Shown here piece after piece: positions 33,601-44,372 of a stretch of DNA of 64,000 nucleotides. A program made the translations under genes and the position numbers. The notes beneath the pieces were generated by a model, which saw only the letters and a list, made by a program, of their open reading frames with translations, searched no databases and had not been told where the DNA came from. This stretch comes from Brachyhypopomus gauderio (lineage: Eukaryota > Chordata > Actinopteri > Gymnotiformes > Hypopomidae): positions 787,501 through 851,500 of the forward strand of contig NC_135212.1 in NCBI RefSeq assembly GCF_052324685.1. Direction: 5' to 3'. Position 1 is the stretch's first letter, and each line of letters begins with the position of its first letter.

Positions 33601-35469
33601 CTGATCTAACACCCCACCAACAAAACACTGCAACAGCCAGTACCAAACATCCCAACCGCTTTCATATGGTGAAACAGGACAAGTTTTGCTGACAAACACT
33701 GGAACTTTATCAACAGGTCTGCTGTGAGTGGTCAATAATGAACAGAACTGGGCTGGAGTAGCAGGCAGTTTGAACCCCCTCGACATTGACACACCAGTCA
33801 ATCAGCATTTCCTCTGCCCAGAACTTTGTATCATGCACTTGATTCACATGACACGTGCAGAAGTAGCATTTCTGTGATCTGTGGCTGCAATGAATTAGTC
33901 AAGCAGCACTCTGACTCATGCCTGCCCTGCCCTTTCTGCCAGATCATACTCTTTCTCCAAGCTCAGCCCTCAGTATGTTCTCAAGACTACGGATACAATC
34001 AGATGGGGCTTTAAAGTTATTCAGGACCACTTTGTGCACTTTCTGAATCATCAGCTAGGTGCTGTCCTCTGCATGCTAAGTTGCAGGTTATGTACTTCAG
34101 AGCTACCAGAGGAAGATGGAAATAGAATCTAGGGGAGGTATGATTTCATTAGACTATATCTTCACACACATGCCTAGGTCCCCATTTATCTAGCTTTTAG
34201 GCTCCCCATTATGAAAAGAATAATCTATCATGTGAACATGTGACATCATTGATTATGTTATTTAAATGCCCTGCTTGGCCTATTGTTTGTATAAGCATTG
34301 TAAAAGCTCAGTGTCAGGCATTTGTTGTCCATTAACCAATTACATGTGTTGCTCAGCGGACCTAATGCAACATTTCAGTTCGAGGGCACAGTAGATCAGC
34401 TGGAATTACACCCATGAACTCCTAACAAAGGGTCACATTTATGTTCTCTACAAGATTGATTTTAGAATATTATGTTGCATGTATTTTCTCAGTTAAGAAA
34501 TGATTTCTTAGTAATGTTTAAGTGTTGGCTTTTCAATCCATAATTATAAAAGATCACTACCATAGAACACGAAAGGTGCAAAATAAATTTAATCACATGT
34601 ATATAAAAACAAGCAGAAAATCCTGATTCAATTATCAGTTTGTTTACAGTATATCACTTATACCATTCAAGTAAACAAATACTCATAAATAAAGTCTACC
34701 ATTTACATCCACCCAAATGTCCCTTAACATTCTTTAGCCTGTGTTCGAGTTGAGAAGATATGATCAACAGCACCACCCCAGACTTAATATGCATCTCTCA
34801 ACAAAACTCTAAATCAAGGTACTTTACAATCTGTAAAAATGGAAAAATTATTCAGAAGATACATTTGTGTGTCAAATGTAGACTTAAAAAGAAAGCTCTC
34901 CAAGCATCAAAGTCCAGAATTCAGAACAAGTGGCATTTGTGGTTTTACTTCAGTATGTTCCATTATAGCATTACCCAATGAACACTAGCTACATCATACA
35001 TGCATTCAAATCACTGTATGCTTTAAATGATGGTGGAATCCACAAGCCAACTCTCATAAGGTAATGATCTCATGAGATAATGATCAGCAGGTTCTAAATC
35101 ACATTTTTTTTTTACATACATCATTGAAGATTCTCTTCAGAACTTCAAAGACAAGGATCCACCTGAACTAAAGACATGTACAACACAGTTCTTTGGCTTA
35201 GTACAGGTACACTTGACTTTTTGGTTCAATTGCTTTATTACGTTTAGTGTTTCCAAACTTCTCTTACTGTTCTAAATTTGAAAATAAAATGTTATATTAA
35301 ATGGCAAGCTATTTACTGTGTGCATTAACATTAAATAGTCGTGCTGTGGCCTGGGGCTGGAAAACTGTTAAAGATATTTGGAATCACTGGGATTTGAGGC
35401 CAAAATTGTATCTTCACCTTCAGTGAGTTTGAGTAGCAGAACTTTGAGACCTACAAAATTAAAAATAAA
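30603..35469. other. 4.9 kb with no recognisable gene
   Basis: No conserved protein, splice-consistent exon or named transposon was recognised. It contains an (AAAT)n microsatellite near 32330-32352, a GT run near 31543-31558 and otherwise ordinary AT-rich DNA. Open frames here are 60-95 codons and unconvincing. Confidence 0.55.
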
Positions 35470-35475
35470 ATTTAT
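35470..35475 (-). terminator. mfsd11: likely mfsd11 polyadenylation signal
   Basis: AATAAA on the minus strand, about 315 nt after the mfsd11 stop codon. Confidence 0.5.
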
Positions 35476-35790
35476 TGTATGAAAACATCAAAAAATAAAA
35501 AATGGCTTGATACATAAAAAAAAAACAAATATTATTGTATGTAGTTGATTGCCTCAGAGAAAGAAAACAAGGATACAGTGAAAGTTTTTCTCCGGATGAA
35601 AGGTCATCAGAAAAGTTGTCAGAGCCATGATGGATCATAAAGAACAAATCACCTACACGCAACTCTGCAGGACTACTCATTCACTGCTCGTGCCAGCTGA
35701 GGTTCCAACAAGCAGCTGGAAGAGCTGAAGACCTGAAAGGAGTTTGCACTATCATAGTGTCTGCTGCTACATCGCACCCAGCTCCAAACA

Positions 35791-38700
35791 TTAGATGCTG
35801 TCATAATCGGAGTCCCTTCGGCGGGCGACAACCATCCACTCAGCCACAAAGAAAGAGATGGTGCCAATGAAGCCTACCACCACCATAATGAGGAGCTGCC
35901 ACTGCAGCAGGAGATAGTTACTGTAGAAGAACGCTACAGCAGCAGTGATGGACTACATGGGGAGAGAAAGCAGTACTGTGTAAATGGGACATTAAACGTT
36001 TCTGTTGTTGCACAAATCACTGTGGAAGTGTTACAGAAAAATCTTCAAGGTTTCTTTACAAACATCTCAGTTCTTCCATAACTTATACTGACGATTAATC
36101 AGGCAACGAAACACCTGTGTTTTACCTGTGCAAACTTGAAGACGGCGAATGCCGGGGCACTGTCTTCACGGAATATGAAACCCACAATGCTGAGAAGCTG
36201 TGTATTAAAGCAGCTGTCACCCAGTCCCAGCAGGAAACTGCACAGCAACGCCACACTTACACTGATCCCACACGCCAATGCAAGACAGAGACGAGAGTTA
36301 AGACAAACCCAAATGGATTATCGACGTATCATCTAATCATTAATGATATATAATAAATAATATATAGAATAATAATTAATAATACCGTTTTTTTTTAACT
36401 CACTTAAAGTTATGCTAGCCGGCATAGAATTTTTTTTTCTGAAAGTGATAATAGCAGAATGACGCATCTAAATCAAGTCGGTGTGCGTTTGTTTTTTTGC
36501 TGTTCTTTTCATACTTTGGAGTGATGAATCCCTGCAGATTGGTGCCTTCCTCTGGGGCCAAGGGTGCATCACTGGCTATGTTCAAGAAGATCAGGTAGAA
36601 CGCCAAAAAATGGGTCAACAGCCCCAAAAACACCACTGGGTTCCTTCCAAAGCGATTGAACTGGTTAAGCATTCCAAACATGGATCCACCTGATCAAAGA
36701 ACAAAAAGACATGTGACTCCATGTTTATTTATTTGAAAGACTTTGAGGAAGTGAAAACAACTTGCAACTGTTTAGTTACACCGCCTTACCAAGTATTTCC
36801 CCAATACCAATGAAAATTCCAGAAAGGCCAATGAGGCTCTTGGCATTATCCCCAAAGAGAGTCATGGAGCCAATGCATGTCCCATACACCCCACTGTAAA
36901 ACGTCAGTTCCAGGCCTACAGAAAGGAAAGCAGCATGGTATAGCTCACCAAATAAACAAATTATAGAAACCTAAAGTTCCTCAACATGCTTTAAGTCTAT
37001 TACAATTGTGCATGTTTTACAAAGAAAATGTCGATTCATTGGTAAATTAGGTGGCACAAAAATAAATATACAAAAAAATATTTACCCGTATATGCGATGG
37101 ATATACTCAAGAGAAGCATTTCTTTGGTCACTGCTAGCTGAACAGCTTTCTCTGTTCATACAGCAAACATTAGAAGAGAGTTTAAAGCTTCAGTTTACCA
37201 TTTGGTCTATAGTATACTAGAGTAGCAAATAAGTAAAAACCTACTGAATGCATCCAAAGCCTGAACTGACAGACTCTTGGGCTCACTGCACAGAAAACAC
37301 ACAGATTTATTTTCCCTGCATCTGCAAGTGCTGACTGTGCACATTTAATATTTACAAATTTGAAATGTTCATACTCACACCACCACCGAGTTACTCTCAG
37401 AAGCTTCCTTTGGCAGCAGTGACTCAGTCACCTCGCAGGACACAGACTCTGGTTCCATCCGCTGAATGAGGAAGAAGAGGAAGCTGCCGACTAGACTAAT
37501 GATGGTGAGCAGGATGAACACCTTCTGACGGTCCTCATCTGACACACAGAGGAATGATACACTAAGAGTTGTCATATTTATGTTCAGACTGCCACTACTG
37601 CACGTGCTCTACTGAAGCCATAAGGGGGGAAATCCTCACTTGTTATGTGAGCCTTGCCATGCCAAGCAACATATATGTACAGATTCCCAAAGAATAAGCT
37701 GCAAAACACATACAAAAAAAACACTAGTACACAGCCTTGCTTGGGATTAATTAATCTTAGCGACCACATAAAACTAAATCAGCCAAAAGATAACCAGAAA
37801 AAGGTATAGCACCTAAATTGCAGCAAGGCCCAGAATATTCCACTGTTTCGGCCAATAGTGGAGTCAGTGGAATTGATGGTGAGGAGGTTCCCCTGAGCTG
37901 TCCACAGTACTATGAATACAAAAATACATCAATTAAAATGTGAAAATAGGAGGTAACGAGTTTATGGGGAACCCTTGACAAAAGAACAGTCACACTCAAC
38001 CTGCTGCTGCAATTCCAACCAAGACAGAAGCAGTGTAGAAACTCCACGTTAAAGGGTGGATGAACATAGCAATGTATCCACTAAAAAAAAAGACAAGAAA
38101 GAGTATGCATAAATGTCTGTTTTCAAGAGACAACTTTTTGACAAATTACTGAAATTACAAATATATGTGTGAAAGGAACAGCACAGCATATAATGTATGT
38201 ACAGGAAATGAGGACAAGCATACATGCCCATCCATTTACAGCCTTACCTGTAAACCAATCCACTAAAAAACAGTGACAACTGAGGACCAATGACAGCAAC
38301 CACTGAGGGAGCAATTAGATTTGATGCTGAGAAGACTCCATAGATAATAGCCATGCTATCAAGAAAGAATCAAATGGTTGGTTAAGGAATATATATGTGG
38401 CACAACAGTTGTTACAAGTGTGCTAGCCCACTTGTTTAAATCTAAGAAAGAATGCTTATGGCTGTGCAGGAACACTTTTGGCGTATTTCATTCCACATTT
38501 ACAATGAAGTAAAGTTCCCACAAAAAGTGATGCATTTAATTAAAAGAAAATCTCTATCTTCCATAATGTTTAACTGCCTTGTTGCAAACAATTGGTAATA
38601 AATAAAAAAGTCTGAAAGTCTGAAACAAAAGCTTTTCATCAGCAAGGTCACATGATCATAAATGCAAACTGCTAACTGCGGTCACAGAATTACAAGCAAG

Positions 38701-39030
38701 CTCATATTGTGTAGTTGGTGGCAACACCCTTTATATACAGCAAAATATAAAAAGTAGCTTGTACCTTGTGTAGCCACTACCATGGAATTCTGTGCTGTTG
38801 AAACTCTTTATCACGGTTTGCTGTAAAAACAAAACAAAACAATAAAGTACAGTCAGAATCAAGCTATTGTAATAGCCTACAACTACAACAGTTTAATATG
38901 TGCGTACTGATGTTTAGAAAACAGATCATCTTACTTCAATGTTGCCGCAGGTTTGGAAGGCAGCGAACATGAACATGAAGCCAATACCCAAAATGAAGAT
39001 GTTAAGCAGGGTCTTCTTTTCTGGACTCAT
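35791..39030 (-). CDS. mfsd11: UNC93-like major facilitator protein MFSD11
   Basis: Thirteen coding exons on the minus strand: 38935-39030, 38765-38820, 38248-38355, 38001-38080, 37813-37909, 37640-37698, 37379-37538, 37245-37285, 37086-37145, 36790-36915, 36515-36689, 36126-36261 and 35791-35952. All introns are GT-AG. The sum is 1,356 nt, or 451 aa, against about 449 in human MFSD11. The start MSPEKKTLLNIFILGIGF and first helix are typical. Later blocks include NSTDSTIGRNSGIFWALLQ, FGRNPVVFLGLLTHFLAFYL and LLGLGDSCFNTQLLSI; the end is RRRDSDYDSI. By family it is a multi-pass transporter-like protein of the UNC93/MFS group whose substrate is unknown. It is head to head with srsf2, as in mammals. 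The acceptor at 37145 was chosen to keep the frame. Confidence 0.95.
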
Positions 39031-39943
39031 CTTGGTGTTCTGTCCTAGCTCTACTACAGTCTGCAAATAGCGAATACAAACAAGGTCCCTCAAGGTGTCA
39101 AGTGACTTCTGAGTCAATCAGATGATGTTTTAGTTAGGTAACCTGCAATGATACATGACGCAGCCTGTCTAGCAAGGTTCTCATTTAGACAAGCCAAGGA
39201 CTATGTATTAACTGTATATTTGAAACAATGAATTAAATTATCATGTCAAGTTCGTATTTAAATGTATGTGGACAACAAGAAAAGAATCACACGCATATGT
39301 AACCTCTTTGGGCTGTAAGGATAACCAGGCGATGCCTTTCCGGATATAATGACAGTCTGGAGCGGTTATTTTTCTCACCTTGAATAACTGCTGGACCACA
39401 TCGGGCAGACTTCGATGGGGTAGACAAACAATTACAATTAACTAGTAATCACGTTTAATCTAACGTGCAACCGCAAACATGAACGAAGCTGTATTACTTC
39501 CGACTATTAGCTAGTCGCGCCTGTTCCAGCGCTGAGTCGAACATCGGTCATGTGAGTGGTCAGCTGATTACTTCACGCACTTTTAATCCTCTTATGGGAA
39601 ATCGAGTTTTTTTTTTATAATGACACGTCTTCCGTGTAACGGTGATTAAAATGTTGAACTGTGAGTAAATTCTACGTAATTTCGCTTTTCCTTAAATGTA
39701 TTGATTTATTAATTTTATCTACTGAGCATGCCAGTTTTTGTTGGTGAAGTAAACGCAGTGACATTCTTTTGTCCTCCACCATTTTCGTTAAAAGAAAAAA
39801 AGTAGGCGGGAAGCGCGAGGTGAAGTTCTGTGCGCATGCGCGTGGGTAATGGCGGCGCGAGAGCCAGCTCGTTAAGTTTGAATCAGGATCGTTAAAGATT
39901 GCGGCGTGAAACAGCAAACGTAGTTCTCCACCGCTTTTAGGAA
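39031..39943. promoter_or_regulatory. shared promoter region of mfsd11 and srsf2
   Basis: The divergent start codons are 913 bp apart. The interval rises in CpG content from about 39480 (AGTCGCGCCTGTTCCAGCGC) to 39940 (GCGCATGCGCGTGGG near 39832, GGCGGCGCGAGAGCC near 39852). GCGCATGCGC matches the NRF1-type palindrome. Non-coding first exons of both genes are presumed to lie here. No TATA box is obvious. Confidence 0.65.
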
Positions 39944-42350
39944 ATGAGTTATGGCAGGCCACCGCCCGCTATAGAGGGCATGACTTCGTTAAAAGTGGAT
40001 AATTTGACGTATCGGACGTCGCCGGAAACTCTCCGCCGAGTGTTTGAGAAGTACGGTAGGGTCGGGGACGTGTACATCCCCCGGGATCGGTACACCAAGG
40101 AGAGCAGAGGCTTCGCGTTTGTTCGGTTTCATGACAAGCGAGACGCGGAAGACGCGATGGACGCGATGGACGGCGCGATCTTAGACGGACGGGAACTGCG
40201 AGTTCAAATGGCTCGTTACGGAAGACCACCCGACTCTCACTACGGCGGGGGGGCGCCAAGAAGGTCCGGAGGATATGGTCGTAGCCGAAGGTAAGATCAG
40301 GTTGCGGTAACGTAACCACTATGATTTATGTCATAGGTAATTCACTGTAAATATAGCTCTAACGTTTCGGTTGTTTCAGAGGATTGGTTCGAAAAAACAC
40401 GTAAAATCTTTTAGCAACATTCGCACGTGGCGCCACGGCGACCTCTGCTGGTCGGACACTGCTCAACACAACCAGTTTTGACAGGCCAGTTCTGTCTGGT
40501 TGAAACATTAAACTGGTGAAACTATAGGAAGAATACATCAGAGTACGTTGGGCATTTGTCAAGCAATATGTTGTCCTTTTGATAATGTGTCCCCCACGGA
40601 AATGTGGTAGTTAGCTGTATCTTGGTTATAAGGAATTTGCTCCCTGTGTAACCAAATTCTAGCCAACCAGGTGGAGTAGCTAACTTAACTAACGTTAGCA
40701 AGCTAGCAGCCACAACAGCGTAATCCAAAAACACGTTTTTAAGTTTGTTGCTCACGACAAAAGTGCTCCTGGTCCCTAGAGGTCGTGGTATGTGACTATT
40801 GAATCGTGGAATAATCCAAGTACCCGTCGCTGCAGAATCAAAAGTCCAGGGGGTGGAGCTGCATCTAGATCCAACTCCTCCCACCGTCCATAGTTTCTTT
40901 TGGTCGGTCCAGGGGGCGGAGCTGCATCTAATCCAACTCCTCCCACGTGTCGCTTACGTTTTCCGACCAGGAAATAGAAATCCAATAAATTAACCCTTTT
41001 ACCATTTAAAGATCAAAATGTTCTTTGAATGTTATTTAAATAACACAATACACGTTTACAAGAAAACGTAAAAGTGGACAGGAATAATGATCTGTGATTG
41101 CCAACATAATAAAGTACAGTACATTTCTTAAATATGTACTATTTCATTTTTTTTACCTTTAATAAAAATAACTTTTTTTGTTTGGACGGTACACTTCAGG
41201 TGTGCAGAATGGACAGTGGTATTTACTGCAACAAGTAGTGCACTGCACAACTGAAAGCATCTGTCCTTTTTTCAAAACCGTGATATGCATCTATAGATGG
41301 ATGGAAAAATATAAATAGCATTATATTAGTTGTGAAGTTTTTCAGTGAACTGGTTAATGAGGATCATGGCCGTTACATGCACGCACTACTGAATAACCCC
41401 CCTCGACGTGTCCATGCGGTACCGAACAGCACAAGTAGGTAACTTTTAAGTAACTACAGCAAACACGAATTAATTTAACAGTTTATGTCCAATATGAAGA
41501 ACACAACATACATAAGTATTTAATACATCTGTATTCTGTTTAGCTAACCGCTCGTCTTCTAACATCAGTTTTTACCGTCACTTAGACACCTAAATTAGAT
41601 AAACTTAACAGTGGTTGTTCGTGCAAACAGAAACAGTCAGATTTAGTATAATCACCAAAGGAACCTAGTTACTAGCATTAGCGAGATGAAAATTGGTTTA
41701 TTATTAACCTACTTTCACATTCGTGATTGTTAACAAATGAACGTAAGTGAGTAAATAAGAATAGCAATTTAGGACGACAACTGTGATTTGGAATGGCTGA
41801 TCTGATACAACTCTGCGTAGTGCAATTACTTCAGACCAATGAAAACACGACGGTGGGAGTTGGATCTAGATCCAGCTCCACCCCCTGGACTTTTGCTTCT
41901 GCAGCGACGGGTATCTCGAATAATCAGCAAGTCATATTCTCAAAAAATGACGTGTGCAGATTTTGTGTGGCTTTGGCCATTCTTTTGCCAGTTGTTGTCT
42001 TTGGTATTGTAGTTTGTTCAGCTTGTGCTTGTTTCCCTTGCAGTCCAAGGCACCGAGGACGCAAGCGGTCAAGAAGCAGAAGCCGCTCACGATCTCGTAG
42101 CCGTTCTCGCAACAGCAGGTCGAGGTCCCGTTCGAATTCCCGTTCTCGATCCCGCTCAAAGTCACGTTCACCTCGCAAGAACAAGTCTAAGTCACCATCC
42201 CGATCTAGGTCTAGATCACGGTCCAGATCTCGATCTAAATCAAAGTCACATTCTAGAAGTCATACACCTGTATCCAACAAAGATTCAAAGTCAAGATCAC
42301 GATCCAAAAGCCAACCTAAGTCCACTGGGGAGGAGGGACCCGCGTCCTAA
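39944..42350 (+). CDS. srsf2: serine/arginine-rich splicing factor 2 (SC35)
   Basis: Two coding exons, 39944-40290 and 42044-42350, with donor GTAAGA and acceptor CCCTTGCAG; the split AG|T codon gives serine. The product is 217 aa (human 221). Residues 1-100 are the RRM, with RNP2 LKVDNLTY and RNP1 RGFAFVRF, nearly identical to vertebrate SRSF2. A glycine-rich hinge ([15 protein letters not shown]) leads to the RS domain of long SR/RS runs ending TGEEGPAS. Role: an SR protein binding exonic enhancers and promoting spliceosome assembly in the nucleus. SRSF2 is known to regulate its own mRNA by alternative splicing in its 3' region. The coding intron (1.75 kb) is inflated by a transposon at 40817-41917. 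Confidence 0.96.
40817..41917. mobile_element. 1.1-kb MITE in srsf2 intron
   Basis: An 8-bp duplication GAATAATC (40809-40816 and 41918-41925) flanks long inverted arms. Arms 40821-40889 and 41848-41913 share TACCCGTCGCTGCAGAA and AAAAGTCCAGGGGGTGGAGC, then CATCTAGATCCAACTCC, with a few mismatches and a 3-bp indel. A third partial copy (GTCCAGGGGGCGGAGC) lies at about 40908. There is no transposase. The 8-bp duplication suggests a hAT- or P-like origin. Confidence 0.85.
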
Positions 42351-44259
42351 GGAATTGTGGTAAGAAAACACAAAATTATCTGAAGTACTGTTCTGGTATA
42401 CTAACAACCAGGCATGCTTATTTGTTTGTCCATTTTTTAAATTCTTTTACCTGTCAGTGTGTCATATAGGGCAGAAGGCAGGTCTAAATACACCACAGTT
42501 AAAATGGCAAAATAAAAGTCTATAACAATTAATCTAATTTGCTAAACTTCTGTTAGATCTTTTATTATGACCACTGGATTTGCAGAACAGTGTTTGTCAG
42601 GCATGTTTTGAATGTTTGAAGTGTTGAGGTGCTTGTATATGTATGTATGACACTGCTGTGTAATGGTACTGAACTCACTGTGCATCAAAACTGTGGAATT
42701 CTCCAAGCTGCTGAGCTGCTGTCTGCAGTAAATGACGAGTGTGAGGGGAAGTTTGAGCAGTTAGGTCTGTGTGATCCCCGCTGCCTGCCGCTCTTGGGGT
42801 TGCTATGGAGCAGATTGGTGTTGGGGTGGTTTAAAGGTATGTCTGTGAGACGCTGGACTGCCAAAATGTCGTCATGTACAGCTCTCCTATTGAGCATCAG
42901 TGGGTAACTACAGGTTGTCTTGTCTGTCTGTTTTAGCCCCATCAAGTTCCTTTGAGACACATCACGGTGCATAGTGTCTAAAAACATTACTATTGTGAGC
43001 AGGTGTGGATAATAAATAGGACAACTTTTAACAATGCATTGAGTGCATTACAAAAGTATTACATTTGTATTTTAGGTATATCAATACGTTTATTAGTTTA
43101 GCTCTAATATAATCATTTATTTGTCCTCTTTTGGACAACGTACATTTTGCATGCTTTGGTACAATTATAAGTCTTAATTATAAAATGTAAACCTTATATG
43201 AAATGTTCAAAGCAGTCTTGTTAGATGCTATTGAACTATGTCTATGATCTGGGCCACATTTTATGCACAATTTGTGATCTAATCACATTTTCTTTCATCA
43301 AGACCAGAATACCACTGAGTCACTTAACCTCCGTTTTACACTTTACATTTGTCACTTTGTCGCTCCCCTATGACCATTTTCTTGCTTTCCTCCAGATATA
43401 TACATCTGTGAGATACCACCGAAGATCTCATCTGGAAGTCTGAAATACTCCTTGCACAGCTTGGATTAAAGGTCTTTTCATTGATGTTCAACTGTTTTAG
43501 CCACTCACTAATTTCTTGGTAGCTTGAATAAAGTGGTTCATTTTTCATGCTCTGATGTTTTTTGGCTTATTGAGTAGGATGAGTCTCACTTTTGAGTTGA
43601 TTTCTAAGGTTAATCCTAAGATAGTGCTGAGGTCTCCTTTGTATGTCATTTGTTCAATATTTTTTCTGGTTAATTGATTTTTCTTGTCTCATTTCAATAT
43701 AGAATGTTTCTGGAGTAAAATGGTTAAACTACAATGGTTCTGGGGGAAAAACACTTTCCCATGAGAATTAATTGCAGGTCTAATTTTACATCTTGGTATT
43801 ACTGGTTTTCATTAAGTTCATAACTTGGTTCTAACCTTCTGTCTTGTATTTTTTGTGCACTAGGCGCAGTTGTAAAGCAGTTGAATATTGCTGGTTAGCT
43901 GTTAAGATCCAGTGTTGCAGTGCTGAGTGCTTGGCTGTTTCCAGTTTTCCAGTTGGCTCTTTCCAGATTGCTTTGGTGTTGTTGATGACGAACAGCACCT
44001 GCAAATAACTGATCTTATTCACAAATCTACTTTATTTTGATTTTCTAAGACTTATAGTATTGGAGTATGTTTAGCTCCTGGCAGTATAATGCTATTGAGT
44101 GTAACATCTGTTTGATCTTTTTTTAAATCTTGAATAATAATCAATAAATCCATTGGTGCATTTTCTATTTATCAAACAATTCTTTTCTGATGTTTTTTTA
44201 ATTTTATTTTAATAATGCAAGGCTTAAACATTAGCTTTTAGTGTAGCTGAGAAAATAAA
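42351..44259 (+). promoter_or_regulatory. srsf2: srsf2 3' untranslated region with candidate regulated splicing
   Basis: A GTAAGA donor at 42360 lies only 10 nt after the stop codon. Further candidate sites are donor GTATGT near 42837, acceptor TCTGTTTTAG near 42936 and acceptor TTTCCTCCAG near 43397. Splicing downstream of the stop is how vertebrate SRSF2 makes NMD-sensitive transcripts, so these are plausible. AATAAA at 44254-44259 is the likely end. Confidence 0.55.
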
Positions 44260-44291
44260 AAAAAAAATCTGATTTTCAAAGTGTGAAACAT

Positions 44292-44297
44292 TTTATT
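44292..44297 (-). terminator. mettl23: likely mettl23 polyadenylation signal
   Basis: AATAAA on the minus strand 76 nt after the mettl23 stop. It lies about 33 bp from the srsf2 AATAAA on the other strand. Confidence 0.5.
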
Positions 44298-44372
44298 TAA
44301 ATAAATACTCCACAAGTATTTGCAATTTCACCCATGCTTGTAGTCATAAACAGCATCAGATTACATCAAGGT

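Noticed and set aside
39969-40319. 116-codon antisense frame over srsf2 exon 1
   Set aside because: It is a shadow of the highly biased srsf2 coding sequence.
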